NCBI GenBank assembly: GCA_900313005.1 | Contig: ONZJ01000002.1 | Location: forward strand, 851,001-915,000 | DNA length: 64,000 bases | Source of the DNA: Rhodobacteraceae bacterium EL129 | GTDB taxonomy: Bacteria; Pseudomonadota; Alphaproteobacteria; Rhodobacterales; Rhodobacteraceae | Reading direction: 5' to 3' | In this document: positions 1 through 8,987 of the stretch, in pieces | How positions within the stretch are numbered: the stretch's first letter is position 1 | How the letters are laid out: every line of letters starts with the position of its first letter | The notes under the pieces: model-generated | Databases searched by the model: none | Told to the model about the DNA's origin: nothing | What the model saw: only the letters and a program-made list of their open reading frames with translations | Position numbers and translations under genes: made by a program

Positions 1-1042
1 GATTTTTGAAGCAGATCCTGATAATCGAACCGAGGTTCAGGCGATCGAAACGCTGTTGGCTCATCGCGCCGACGGTACGGTCTTCCTTGCGATGACGGAC
101 AACGACGTATCCATCGTTAAGGCCAGGCAGCTTCGTGAAATCGGAATTGATGAAGTTCTGCCGATATCCATTGACAGTGATGGGCTGCGCGCCGTCGTCG
201 AAGAACAGATTGGCGCACGACGCACACCGCAAAAAGAGTTCCATGATGGGCCATCAGCGCATGGCCAATTGTTTGTCGTTGGACAATCCCGTGGGGGTGC
301 CGGGGCCACGACCGTTGCAACAAATCTGGCTTATTCGCTGGCGAATGGACCCAAATCACTTTTCCGCAAGGGCGAACAGAGCCGCGTTGTTCTTTTGGAT
401 TTCGACATCCAGTTCGGAAATTCCAATGTGTTTCTCGATCTCGAAGACAAAGGTGGATTTCTCCAGATCATTGAGGCCAACGAAGAACCGGATGATCACT
501 TTCTGATGTCAACGCTGCAGACCCATCCCTTGGGTTTTGATGTTCTTTGTGCACCGACACCAGTGATCCCTTTACAGTCTGTACGGCCTGATTTGATTGA
601 GAATATGCTCGATCTGCTGAGAGATCGGTATGACTACATCATTGTCGATCTGCCTCGTGCTATTGTCGATTGGGTCGAACCTGTTCTGAAACGTGCCGCG
701 AGCCTCATTTTGGTGACCGATATCAGCGTTCCATGCGTGCGCCAGTCCCGTCGCCTGATTGATTTTTACCGCGAAACAAATGTGGGGCTTCCGATTGAGG
801 TGGTCGTGAACCGGGACCGGCGGCCTCTGATCAAGTCGGAACATGTCCGCGAAGTTGAAAATGTTCTCGAAACCAGACTGAACCATTGGTTGCCTGACAA
901 TACCAAAGTGGCGCGCAGCGCCGTGGATTTGGGCCGGCCGGTGGTGGAAATGAAACCAAAGTCGGATTTGGGCAAGGCGCTGATCAATCTGGGCACCGCC
1001 TTGTCAACACAGACTAGCGCAAAAAAATCAAAAAAGACCTAG
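1..1042 (+). CDS. cpaE: CpaE/TadZ pilus-assembly ATPase-like protein (5' partial)
   Basis: This is the C-terminal part of a CpaE/TadZ protein, the MinD/ParA-like factor that places the Tad (Flp) pilus machine at the cell pole. The frame is open from base 2 to the stop at 1040-1042, so the gene starts outside the window; the TTG at 56 is only the first internal start codon. A deviant Walker A, RGGAGATT, lies near bases 290-313. It lacks the usual lysine of KGGVGKT, as is typical for TadZ/CpaE. A Walker B-like LLDFD follows and then IVDLPRAIVDW. It is followed after 12 bases by the TadA gene, in the normal tad order. A low-complexity Lys/Ser tail ends the protein. Confidence 0.88.
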   Translation, partial: IFEADPDNRTEVQAIETLLAHRADGTVFLAMTDNDVSIVKARQLREIGIDEVLPISIDSDGLRAVVEEQIGARRTPQKEFHDGPSAHGQLFVVGQSRGGAGATTVATNLAYSLANGPKSLFRKGEQSRVVLLDFDIQFGNSNVFLDLEDKGGFLQIIEANEEPDDHFLMSTLQTHPLGFDVLCAPTPVIPLQSVRPDLIENMLDLLRDRYDYIIVDLPRAIVDWVEPVLKRAASLILVTDISVPCVRQSRRLIDFYRETNVGLPIEVVVNRDRRPLIKSEHVREVENVLETRLNHWLPDNTKVARSAVDLGRPVVEMKPKSDLGKALINLGTALSTQTSAKKSKKT

Positions 1043-1054
1043 GGGAGAAACGCC

Positions 1055-2452
1055 TTGTTCAATGAATATAGATCGCGACGGGCAGCATCAAAATCCAATG
1101 TGCTGGTTCTCGACCAGAAGCAAAAGACAGCTCCCCCTCCAATGGCTCAGATGCCAGAAGAGTTTGTAGACCCTGATTTGCAATCACACCTGGAACTCAA
1201 AAGCCGTCTTCACAGTGAGCTTCTTGACCGGTTGAATCTATCTGTAATCGACAAGGTTGAGCGTTCGGAACTTAAGCGACAGATTGCTTCGCTTGTGACC
1301 AGTTTGGTGGAAGATGAAGGCGTATACATGCGCTCAGATTCATTTTCGGCCCTGGTCGAAGAATTGATCCACGAGGTTATGGGATTAGGGCCACTTGAGC
1401 CTCTTTTGGAAGATCCAACCATCAACGATATCCTAGTGAACTCATACGATCAGGTTTTTGTGGAACGATTTGGACTGCTGGAGCGTTCGAACGTGCGGTT
1501 TCGCGATGAACGTCATTTGTTGCGGATTATCGACAAGATCGTCACAAATGTTGGCCGACGCATTGATGAATCCCAGCCTTGGGTCGATGCGCGTCTGGAA
1601 GACGGCAGCCGTGTGAATGCAATCATCAGACCTTGCTCGGTTGATGGACCGGCTCTTTCAATTCGGAAATTTTCGCGCAACCCGTTGACGATGGAAAAGT
1701 TGGTGGAGCAGGGCAGCCTTAACAATCAGGCGGCTAAGCTTCTCAAGGCATTGGTTCAGGCGCGATTGAATATTCTGATATCGGGCGGCACGGGGTCCGG
1801 TAAAACCACCATGCTGAATGCGGTGTCCTCCAACATTGACAGTAAGCAACGCATTGTGACCATTGAAGATGCGGCGGAACTGCAGCTTCAGCAGGAACAT
1901 GTCGTTCGGCTTGAGACCCGTCCACCCAACGCAGAAGGTCAGGGCGTAATCTCCCAGCGCGATCTGGTCCGTAACGCTCTGCGGATGCGCCCGGATCGCA
2001 TCATCGTCGGCGAGGTTCGTGGTACGGAAAGCTTTGACATGCTTCAAGCGATGAACACCGGCCACGATGGGTCGATGACCACGGTACACGCCAATTCATC
2101 CCGGGATGCCCTTGGTCGGATCGAGCAAATGGTAACAATGCTTGGCGCTGATCTGCCCATCAAAACAGTCCGATCTCAAATCGCTTCCGCCATTCAAATT
2201 GTGGTGCAGCTTAGCCGCCTCAGTGATGGGACCCGCCGAGTCGTCAGCATATCTGAGGTCACAGGCATGGAAGACGACACCATCACCATGCAGGACCTAT
2301 TTGTATACAAGCGCCGCGGTACATCGGAGAGCGGTGGCATTCTGGGTGAATTCCTTCCGACGGGTATCCGACCAAAATGCTACGACCAACTGCTCACCTC
2401 GGGGGTCGATGTGGATCCCGAAATGTTTATGCGTGAGGAGGTGAGATCATGA
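1055..2452 (+). CDS. cpaF: TadA/CpaF type II/IV secretion ATPase
   Basis: The product (465 aa) is the hexameric ATPase that powers Tad pilus assembly at the inner membrane. Walker A GGTGSGKT is at residues 244-251, Walker B RIIVGE at 315-320, and the His box segment with MTTVHANS at 341-348. The N-terminal roughly 100 residues are the poorly conserved CpaF leader region. The start is a TTG at 1055, supported by an AGGGGAG ribosome site at 1041-1047; the ATG at 1062 is out of frame. The stop overlaps the tadB start as ATGA (2449-2452), which suggests translational coupling. Confidence 0.93.
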   Translation: MFNEYRSRRAASKSNVLVLDQKQKTAPPPMAQMPEEFVDPDLQSHLELKSRLHSELLDRLNLSVIDKVERSELKRQIASLVTSLVEDEGVYMRSDSFSALVEELIHEVMGLGPLEPLLEDPTINDILVNSYDQVFVERFGLLERSNVRFRDERHLLRIIDKIVTNVGRRIDESQPWVDARLEDGSRVNAIIRPCSVDGPALSIRKFSRNPLTMEKLVEQGSLNNQAAKLLKALVQARLNILISGGTGSGKTTMLNAVSSNIDSKQRIVTIEDAAELQLQQEHVVRLETRPPNAEGQGVISQRDLVRNALRMRPDRIIVGEVRGTESFDMLQAMNTGHDGSMTTVHANSSRDALGRIEQMVTMLGADLPIKTVRSQIASAIQIVVQLSRLSDGTRRVVSISEVTGMEDDTITMQDLFVYKRRGTSESGGILGEFLPTGIRPKCYDQLLTSGVDVDPEMFMREEVRS

Positions 2453-3417
2453 CCCACCTGGAACCTTCCACGATGAACATTCTACTGCTGGCCCTGATTT
2501 TCCTTGGCGTTTTGCTGGCCTATGAGGGACTACAACAGCTGGTGTTCAGAAAAGAAACTGATGGAGAAGCTCGTAATCGGCGCATGAAATTGATCCAACG
2601 TGGCGCGTCAACTGACGAAGTGTTGCAATTGTTGCGTGACCCGGCCCTGATTGGAGTGGAATCCAAAGGCGGGCCAATCATACGTGTTCGCAGGCTGCTG
2701 GTTCAAGCAGGCCTGACCATCGGGCCGATCTGGGTTTTGATCGCAAGTGCCATTTTGGGCCTTGCGGCTTTTGTAGGCCTGTCCAGGATTACAGTGCCAG
2801 AAACCGCCTTGGCCGCCAGTGTTGTTGCTGCGATTGTGGTGCCTCTCCTGGTTCTTTTGGCCATGAAAGAAGCGCGGCTTGCAAAACTGACGAAGCAACT
2901 CCCAGATGCCCTCGATCTTATGTCTCGAGGTCTTAAAGTCGGCCATCCCATCGCGGTAACAGTCGGTAAAGTGGCAACAGATATGGCAGACCCGATCGGC
3001 ACAGAATTTGGTCTCATCCAGGATCAGATCAATTACGGGGATGATGTAGCCACGGCGTTTCACGATTTCGCCACGCGCGTTGAAACAGAAGACGCACATT
3101 ATCTTGCCGTCAGTATCGGTATCCAACACGGCACCGGCGGCAATCTATCCCGGATTCTGAACGTGCTTTCGAAAGTAATCCGCGATCGTCACACGATGCG
3201 AAAAAAGATCAAGGCGATCTCGGCAGAAGGGCGACTGAGCGGCCTCATCCTCACGTTTCTGCCTGTCATGATTTACCTTTCAATCGAACTCACCACACCA
3301 TCATTTTACGGCGATGTGCGAGAGGATCCTTTGTACCCATACTTTGTCTACGCGATCATTGGTCTGATCGTTGTGCAAGGGCTTCTCCTGAACCGGCTGG
3401 TTAAGTTCAAAATCTAG
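2449..3417 (+). CDS. tadB: TadB type II secretion system F family protein
   Basis: An inner-membrane platform protein (322 aa) of the Tad pilus, T2SSF family. A hydrophobic N-terminal segment is followed by a cytoplasmic stretch, two central hydrophobic segments around residues 90-135, the conserved PDALDLMSRGLKVGH region, and two C-terminal membrane segments. The LPDALDLMSR motif is the family hallmark. It starts inside the stop of the TadA gene (ATGA overlap) and is followed by tadC after 14 bases, so the four tad genes here form one transcription unit. Confidence 0.9.
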   Translation: MTHLEPSTMNILLLALIFLGVLLAYEGLQQLVFRKETDGEARNRRMKLIQRGASTDEVLQLLRDPALIGVESKGGPIIRVRRLLVQAGLTIGPIWVLIASAILGLAAFVGLSRITVPETALAASVVAAIVVPLLVLLAMKEARLAKLTKQLPDALDLMSRGLKVGHPIAVTVGKVATDMADPIGTEFGLIQDQINYGDDVATAFHDFATRVETEDAHYLAVSIGIQHGTGGNLSRILNVLSKVIRDRHTMRKKIKAISAEGRLSGLILTFLPVMIYLSIELTTPSFYGDVREDPLYPYFVYAIIGLIVVQGLLLNRLVKFKI

Positions 3418-3431
3418 AAGGGGCCAAAACT

Positions 3432-4418
3432 ATGGAAATCATTTTGAATTCGCTTAGCAGCTTGACTGCCTCGACCGAAAATCTTGTTTTGGCAGGGATC
3501 GCGATTAGTGCATTTGTCATTGTCTACGGTGTGTCTGGTCTCTTTGCAGCTGATGCGCCGACGATACGTCGTTTGCGTGCCGGATCAGCCCAACAGACCC
3601 ATGGAACGGATTTCGACCTGATACAAGGCGACAACTCCGACCCTCATGGCCTGCTGAAAGCTTTCGTTCCGTCTACACGAAAGGAACGGACAAAGATCAG
3701 CAAACAACTTCATCGTGCAGGCATTCAGCGTAAGCACGCCGTGCGTACATTCTATGTGTTCAGAACGGGCTTGGGGATTATCCTGCCCACGTTGTTTGTT
3801 ATCGCTCTGCTTCTGCCAGCGGACATCCAGAACCAGCTAAAGATTGAAAAGCTTCTGCAAGGAGTAACCTGGTTGAACGCAGTTCAAGTGGTAACGGCTC
3901 TTATGGTTGTTGGTTTTTATGGCCCAGCACTTTGGTTGCGCGCCCGGATCAAAAAACGCCGCCAGGCGATCGAACACAGCCTGCCAAACGCACTCGACCT
4001 ACTACAAATCGCAATTGAGGCGGGCTTGGGATTTGACGCCGCAATGACGCGTGTCGCACATGAATTGGCCCACGCAGCACCCGAAATGGCACAGGAATTC
4101 ATGATCCTCCAATTGGAACTTCAGGCAGGTAAAGAACGCCAAGCTGCATTACTTGATATGGCCGAGCGTGTTGGCGTCGAAGAGCTGACCTCGTTTGCAA
4201 ATGTTATTATGCAATCCAATCAATTTGGCACAAGTGTCTCCACCGCATTGAACCGATTTTCCGAGGATATGCGTTACGACCGCGAACTGCGCGCGCAGGA
4301 AAAAGCCAATCGCCTTCCGGTACAGATGTCTGCGGTCCTGGCCCTGTGCATGATGCCTGTTCTGCTAATGATATGTCTGGCGCCTATGCTCATCCGCTGG
4401 ATTAACATGTTTGGATAA
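3432..4418 (+). CDS. tadC: TadC type II secretion system F family protein
   Basis: The second inner-membrane platform protein (328 aa) of the Tad pilus. It carries an N-terminal membrane segment near residues 18-38, paired central segments near 115-165, the LPNALDLLQIAIEAGLGFDAAM motif typical of TadC, and a C-terminal membrane segment. An AGAAGGGGCC stretch lies just upstream of the ATG. In many relatives TadC is followed by tadD and further pilus genes; here the operon stops and the next gene is convergent, so tadD, prepilin peptidase and TadE/F genes must lie elsewhere or be absent. Confidence 0.9.
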   Translation: MEIILNSLSSLTASTENLVLAGIAISAFVIVYGVSGLFAADAPTIRRLRAGSAQQTHGTDFDLIQGDNSDPHGLLKAFVPSTRKERTKISKQLHRAGIQRKHAVRTFYVFRTGLGIILPTLFVIALLLPADIQNQLKIEKLLQGVTWLNAVQVVTALMVVGFYGPALWLRARIKKRRQAIEHSLPNALDLLQIAIEAGLGFDAAMTRVAHELAHAAPEMAQEFMILQLELQAGKERQAALLDMAERVGVEELTSFANVIMQSNQFGTSVSTALNRFSEDMRYDRELRAQEKANRLPVQMSAVLALCMMPVLLMICLAPMLIRWINMFG

Positions 4419-4687
4419 GCGCGGGTTTTGACTGGTCAGCTGTTCAATTCAGACCAAAATGCGAAACTGCTGCTCAATTGGTGAGTTGCCAATTTCATGT
4501 GTCAGTTCCTTCTGATTTCGCAAATCGCACTTGCCGCCTTGACGAGCGGCTTGCCACGTAGCCAATTAGCCACCTATTTCACACACCGCTGGCACTGCTG
4601 AAGCCGATCTTCGTGCAATGTGCAGCATAGGTCAAAGTGGGCTCAAAGCGGTCGTTCCTCCCCGTCAAGACACCTCAATCCACGGGA
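4419..4687. other. Intergenic gap between tadC and the convergent HD-domain gene
   Basis: About 270 bases without a supportable gene between convergent stops. I see no strong terminator after tadC and no RNA gene. The right half (about 4540-4687) reads like a decayed coding remnant on the minus strand, but no conserved protein can be recognised and stops interrupt every frame. Confidence 0.5.
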
Positions 4688-5305
4688 CTAACGTCCCGCG
4701 GCCACCTCGGCATCCACCAGGGGTTTGCGCACTCCAGCTTGGATCACATCAGCACTGTAGGGCTCGCGGGCAAAGACTTCCTCGACCATTGGCGTGAAGA
4801 ACTCCAACGGCAGATCGTCATATCCGGGATCAAAACTGGCCTGATCCCAACGCTCGCAGAACTCGGCGCAATCGTCGAAATAGGCGTGGCCTTTGTACTT
4901 GTCCCGCTTGTGCTGGTTGGCCCCATCAATCAGATGGCCGTAGTACAGCATCTGGAAATCCCCGTGGGTCTGCACCACCCAGGTGCATTGCTCGCGGATG
5001 AAGGGCTTGAGGATCGTAGCCGCGTATTCGTCATGATTATATGGCGCGTAGATGTCGCCGATGTCGTGCAGCAGGGCGGCCACCACCCAATCGGTGTCGG
5101 CCCCGTCGCGCCAGGCACGTGTGGCCGATTGTACTGAGTGGCCCAGCCGTGTGACTTGATAACCTGAAAGGCTTTTATCCAAATCCACGAGTGCACTCAG
5201 CAGGCGCTTGGCGGTATGTTTGGTGTGGTCGATCTCATGGGCGTTGAGGAATTCATACTCTTCCTTCGTGCCATCCTTCATTTGGGTAAAGTTTACCTTT
5301 TCCAT
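4688..5305 (-). CDS. HD-domain protein, PhnZ/MIOX-type mixed-valent diiron oxygenase candidate
   Basis: A 205 aa HD-domain protein. Potential metal ligands are H56, H80-D81 (in ALLHDIGD), H91, H114 and D154 (in RWDQASFDP). The spacing H56 to HD of 24 residues, then two further His and a late Asp, is the six-ligand pattern of PhnZ, TmpB and inositol oxygenase, in which a mixed-valent diiron centre oxidatively cleaves a C-P or C-C bond. Ordinary HD phosphohydrolases usually have fewer ligands. Y49 lies seven residues before H56, where PhnZ carries a substrate-gating Glu. The start codon shares its A with the stop of the upstream oxygenase gene (TAATG), implying coupled translation and a joint pathway. 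The substrate is not known; an HD hydrolase role remains possible. Confidence 0.72.
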   Translation of the reverse strand: MEKVNFTQMKDGTKEEYEFLNAHEIDHTKHTAKRLLSALVDLDKSLSGYQVTRLGHSVQSATRAWRDGADTDWVVAALLHDIGDIYAPYNHDEYAATILKPFIREQCTWVVQTHGDFQMLYYGHLIDGANQHKRDKYKGHAYFDDCAEFCERWDQASFDPGYDDLPLEFFTPMVEEVFAREPYSADVIQAGVRKPLVDAEVAAGR

Positions 5306-6186
5306 TATCCGTACAGCCTCCCTTTATCGGCTTTTGATCCCTGCATCAGGGCTTGCGCCTGAGCCTTCCTGATTTCCTCGTACATGGCAAGGCTTTCCGG
5401 GCTGAACGGCCGTTCGGGCGGGGCGAAGTTGATGAAATTTCCCTGCCGATCCGCGCCGCGCGCCAGAATGGCATAATCGCGGTCGGCCACCTGCTGTGCG
5501 ATTTCGGGCGAGCAGTAGCGCACCACGCAGGCAATCCGGCGATCATCGGTGGTGTTGGCGTCCGATCCGTGAATGGTCAGCCCGTGATGCAGCGACATCT
5601 GGCCGGGATGAATTTCGATCGCCTCGCGGTCTTCGGGGGCCACATCCACCTTGATCTCCTGACCCCGGCTGAGCAGGTTGTTGGGATCATGGGTATCTTC
5701 GTGCGGCAAAATGGGGTTTTTGTGGCTGCCGCGCACAAAGTTCATGCAGCCCGAGGCGGGCGTCGCCGGGCTCAGCGCAATCCACGCCGTCACCAGATGA
5801 TCCACAGCACCAAAGCCCCAATAGGTCAGATCCTGGTGCATGCTGACAACCTGCTGGGTGTTCGGCTCTTTGATGAAATACTCGACCGACCAGATCATGA
5901 TGTCGGGGCCAATGATGCCCTCCACCACATCCAGAATGCGAGGGTCTGCCGCCACCTTATGGGCCATAGGCATGACGCAATGGGAATTCACCCGTTTGTA
6001 GGAATTCAGCGGTAAGGGCAGGTCCTTGTCCAGCCATTCGGTCTCAAGCGCCTCCAGCTCCTGCCTCAGGGCCTGCGCCTCAGAGGGGGACATGACGGGA
6101 ATGGGGAAGAGATAGCCATCCCTCCAGTAGGCCTCGTTTTGAGCCTCAGACAGGCGTCCATTATCGAGTGTCAAAGACTCCAGCAT
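5305..6186 (-). CDS. PhyH-family Fe(II)/2-oxoglutarate dioxygenase (PhnY-like candidate)
   Basis: A 293 aa phytanoyl-CoA dioxygenase-family protein. The facial triad is visible as H117-x-D119 (MHQDLTYWG) and H206 (TIHGSDAN), with R216/R217 and R223 in the RRIACVVRY segment likely contacting 2-oxoglutarate. Its length matches PhnY-type hydroxylases (about 280 aa). In known systems a PhyH enzyme such as PhnY or PhnY* hydroxylates the carbon next to phosphorus and an HD diiron oxygenase (PhnZ) then cleaves C-P. The one-base overlap with the HD gene fits that logic. No phosphonate transporter adjoins the pair, so the substrate is inferred only. The LysR gene diverging from it is the likely regulator. 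Confidence 0.75.
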   Translation of the reverse strand: MLESLTLDNGRLSEAQNEAYWRDGYLFPIPVMSPSEAQALRQELEALETEWLDKDLPLPLNSYKRVNSHCVMPMAHKVAADPRILDVVEGIIGPDIMIWSVEYFIKEPNTQQVVSMHQDLTYWGFGAVDHLVTAWIALSPATPASGCMNFVRGSHKNPILPHEDTHDPNNLLSRGQEIKVDVAPEDREAIEIHPGQMSLHHGLTIHGSDANTTDDRRIACVVRYCSPEIAQQVADRDYAILARGADRQGNFINFAPPERPFSPESLAMYEEIRKAQAQALMQGSKADKGRLYG

Positions 6187-6243
6187 CCTGATTGTCCTGC
6201 TTTCCAGTTGGTTTCATGCTCAACTTACCCACAATAAAGGCTG

Positions 6244-6265
6244 GTCCAAAACGTTTCTATTGGAC
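6244..6265. promoter_or_regulatory. Dyad operator in the LysR/PhyH divergent promoter
   Basis: A perfect inverted repeat GTCCAA-N10-TTGGAC with an AACGTT core sits between the two divergent starts (6186 and 6297). Position, size and symmetry fit a LysR-type regulator site controlling both the oxygenase pair and the regulator itself. Binding is inferred. Confidence 0.5.
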
Positions 6266-6296
6266 ACTGAGGGAAAGTTATACTTAGCCTGAAGCC

Positions 6297-7178
6297 ATGA
6301 CCCAAACTCTTCCTTCTTTGAACTGGTTGCGCGTGTTTGAGGCCGCTGCGCGGTATCAGTCTTTCGCGCGCGCAGCGGGTGAATTGAACATGTCCGCAGC
6401 GGCGGTCAGCCAACAAATCCGCGCGCTTGAGGATCGGTTGGGCACGCCCTTGTTCGAACGCCACGCCCATGCCGTCACGCTGACCGATCTGGGCCGGGCT
6501 TACCTGCCGTCGGTGCAGCAATCATTAATCTCATTGCAGGACAGCACCGAAGGGCTTTTCGGGGCCGTGCGCCAGGATGCCTTGTTTATCGAGGCCGTTC
6601 CCTTGTTCGCCCATGGCATCCTGGCCAATGGATGCGCGGCCTTTGCCCGGCTTCATCCGCATATCTCCATCACCTTGAATACCGAAACAGCGGGCCATGA
6701 TCATGCAAGCCGATACCATGACTTGCGCATTACCTTTGGGGCACCTGCGGGCGGGCAGGGGTCTGTCGAAAAGATCCTGGGGGAACGGCTTTACCCTGTC
6801 GCGATGCCCGCAATTGCGGATCAGATCACCGAACCTGCGGATTTGCTGAACCATCCCTTGATTGATGTGATGTCCCATCGGGCGGGGTGGCCCTACCTGT
6901 TTGAAAAACTGGGGTTTGTCACAAGCGCTGCGCGCTACATTCACACGGACAACACCATCATGTCCTGCGCCATGGCCGCATCGGGTGCAGGGATCGCTCT
7001 GGCCCGTGCGCCAGCCAGTGACAGCGCTGCCGATATGGCGGGGTTGGTGCCGTGCCTGGAAGGCTTCAGCGTCGAAGGGGCCCATAGCTATCACCTTGTC
7101 AGCTCTGATGATTTGACATTGCGCCGTCCGGCGCAGCTGTTCCGCGACTGGCTATTGGACTATTGCAAGGGCCTATAG
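6297..7178 (+). CDS. LysR-family (GcvA-like) transcriptional regulator
   Basis: A 293 aa LysR regulator. The N-terminal winged helix-turn-helix is clear (LNWLRVFEAAARYQSFARAA, then LNMSAAAVSQQIRALEDRLG, residues about 6-50), followed by a substrate-binding domain. The opening resembles GcvA, which recognises small metabolites. It is divergent from the PhyH/HD oxygenase operon with a 110 base shared promoter containing a 22 base dyad, so it most likely senses the substrate or product of that pathway. The ATG at 6297 is the only reasonable start. Confidence 0.88.
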   Translation: MTQTLPSLNWLRVFEAAARYQSFARAAGELNMSAAAVSQQIRALEDRLGTPLFERHAHAVTLTDLGRAYLPSVQQSLISLQDSTEGLFGAVRQDALFIEAVPLFAHGILANGCAAFARLHPHISITLNTETAGHDHASRYHDLRITFGAPAGGQGSVEKILGERLYPVAMPAIADQITEPADLLNHPLIDVMSHRAGWPYLFEKLGFVTSAARYIHTDNTIMSCAMAASGAGIALARAPASDSAADMAGLVPCLEGFSVEGAHSYHLVSSDDLTLRRPAQLFRDWLLDYCKGL

Positions 7179-7188
7179 GCCGGGCCGA

Positions 7189-7623
7189 TCACCGGTCCCG
7201 CCGAAGCTTTGTGGCCAGATGGATCAGGCTTTCCGAGCCCTTCACCCCCTTTGCCTCGCCAATCCGGTCCAGCACATCGTCCAAAGCCTCAGTTGTGGCC
7301 GCCTCGACAATCACCACCAGATCCCAACGGCCTGAGGTGGTATGCACCCGCCGCACTTCGTGCAGTGTTTTCAGCCGTGCCAAAACGGTGGGACCAGACC
7401 GGGGCTCAATCGAAACCAGCACCGTGGCCCGCAAGGCCGGGCGCAGTTGGTCGCTCAGCTGCACCGCATAGCCCTGAACAGCCCCGGAGGTTTCCAGCCG
7501 GTCCAGCCGGGCCTGTACCGTGGTGCGCGCCAACCCCATCTGACGGGCTAAAACGGCTACAGGCAAACGCGCGTTTTCCTCAAGCAACGTGATCAACGCA
7601 CGATCTGTTTCGTCTATTTGCAT
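7189..7623 (-). CDS. Lrp/AsnC-family transcriptional regulator
   Basis: A 144 aa Lrp/AsnC regulator with an N-terminal HTH (MQIDETDRALITLLEENARL, then LARQMGLARTTVQARLDRLE) and a C-terminal RAM ligand domain. I chose the ATG at 7623 because family members begin with this MQ/LDxxDRxLL pattern; longer upstream readings add a non-homologous leader overlapping the neighbour. It is divergent from an ornithine decarboxylase-like gene and probably regulates it in response to an amino acid. Its 3' end is convergent with the LysR gene 10 bases away. Confidence 0.88.
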   Translation of the reverse strand: MQIDETDRALITLLEENARLPVAVLARQMGLARTTVQARLDRLETSGAVQGYAVQLSDQLRPALRATVLVSIEPRSGPTVLARLKTLHEVRRVHTTSGRWDLVVIVEAATTEALDDVLDRIGEAKGVKGSESLIHLATKLRRDR

Positions 7624-7659
7624 ATCTGGTCCGTCACATTGCCGATAAATAGAATCAAC

Positions 7660-7701
7660 ATGCACAGACTGCCACATGATATCGACGAAAAACAGGTGCA
7701 T
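7660..7701. promoter_or_regulatory. Inverted repeat in the Lrp/ODC divergent promoter
   Basis: ATGCAC at 7660-7665 and GTGCAT at 7696-7701 form a widely spaced inverted repeat in the 112 base divergent intergenic region. It is a plausible site for the adjacent Lrp-type regulator, but the arms are short and the spacing is long. Confidence 0.3.
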
Positions 7702-7735
7702 TCTGGTATGAAACACTAAGACCCGAGGCAAACCC

Positions 7736-8863
7736 ATGCGCACATCATCCATTTGGCCCACACCTAAGTCCCACCTTAAACGGCATACGCCCGATACTGT
7801 GCAGCTGTATTTTAGCCCTGCCACCCTGCAGGCGACAGCCAAACGGTTTCTGGAAGGGTTTGGTGGCCTGGTGACCTATGCGGTCAAGGCAAATGCCAGT
7901 GACGAGGTGCTGGGTAATCTGACTGCCGCAGGGATCACGGCCTTCGACGTGGCCAGCCCGCGCGAGATGTACTCAGTGCGCGCCGTGAATCCGACCGCGG
8001 TGCTGCATTACAACAACCCTGTTCGCTCGACCGAGGAGATTGCCACGGCTGTGGCCCTCAATGTGGCTTCGTATTCGGTCGATAGCCTGTCCGAGCTGGA
8101 CAAGCTGGCAGCGGTCCCCAAGGGGACTGAAATTTCCGTGCGTCTGGCCTTGCCCGTCAGCGGCGCCGCTTATGATTTCGGGGCGAAATTCGGTGTCGGC
8201 CCGGAATTGGCGGTGCCCTTGCTGCAAGAGGTCGCCAAGCGCGGCTTTGCTCCGGCGATCACCTTTCACCCCGGCACGCAATGCACGGATCCCGAGGCCT
8301 GGGCCACCTATATTGCCGCCTCTGCTGCGGTGTCCAAGGCGGCAGGGGTGCGTCTGAAGCGCCTGAATGTCGGTGGCGGGTTTGCAGCGCATCGCGCGGG
8401 GCAAGCACCTGATCTGGAAGCCATTTTTGAGCGTATCATCACCGCCACCGCCGAAAGTTTTGGCGCAGAAGCGCCGCGATTGGTGTGCGAGCCGGGCCGT
8501 GCGATGGTGGCGGATGCCTTCACGCTGGCGACCCGTGTCAAAGCCTTGCGGCCTGATGGATCGGTGTTTCTGAACGATGGCATTTACGGCGGCCTGGCCG
8601 AGGCACGCGATATGTACATGGTAGACCGGATCGCCACCCTGACAGCCCAAGGCGAGGCGCATGGCGGAGATCCCACGCACCGTGTGGTCTTTGGGCCGAC
8701 CTGCGACAGCATCGACCGCCTTCCGGGCGAGATCGCCTTGCCATCTGATCTGGCCGAGGGCGATTACGTCTTATTCGCCGGATTGGGGGCCTATTCGCAG
8801 GCGATCAATACAGCCTTCAACGGGTATGGGCTTGAGGCTCCGATCACGGTCGGCGAGCTTTAA
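7736..8863 (+). CDS. Ornithine/lysine decarboxylase-like PLP enzyme (fold type III)
   Basis: A 375 aa alanine racemase-fold decarboxylase, most like the eukaryotic-type ornithine decarboxylases that make putrescine. K51 in VTYAVKAN is the PLP lysine, followed by the glycine-rich NVGGGF phosphate site and CEPGRAMVADA. The catalytic Cys is C323 in FGPTCDSIDRL, and GAYSQAINTAFNGYG closes the protein. The length suits an ODC rather than the longer LysA or biosynthetic arginine decarboxylase. The gene diverges from an Lrp-type regulator. Lysine or carboxynorspermidine are alternative substrates, but the FGPTCDSxD pattern favours ornithine/lysine. Confidence 0.85.
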   Translation: MRTSSIWPTPKSHLKRHTPDTVQLYFSPATLQATAKRFLEGFGGLVTYAVKANASDEVLGNLTAAGITAFDVASPREMYSVRAVNPTAVLHYNNPVRSTEEIATAVALNVASYSVDSLSELDKLAAVPKGTEISVRLALPVSGAAYDFGAKFGVGPELAVPLLQEVAKRGFAPAITFHPGTQCTDPEAWATYIAASAAVSKAAGVRLKRLNVGGGFAAHRAGQAPDLEAIFERIITATAESFGAEAPRLVCEPGRAMVADAFTLATRVKALRPDGSVFLNDGIYGGLAEARDMYMVDRIATLTAQGEAHGGDPTHRVVFGPTCDSIDRLPGEIALPSDLAEGDYVLFAGLGAYSQAINTAFNGYGLEAPITVGEL

Positions 8864-8987
8864 TCCTGCAGTCTCACACCGGGTTCACAGCAAAATCACG
8901 TCGATTTTCATGGACTGGTAACTCCTGAGGCCCCAAGTTGATGGGTATGACCTCTTATGTGGCATATCCATTCGGCGGGGCGGCAAG

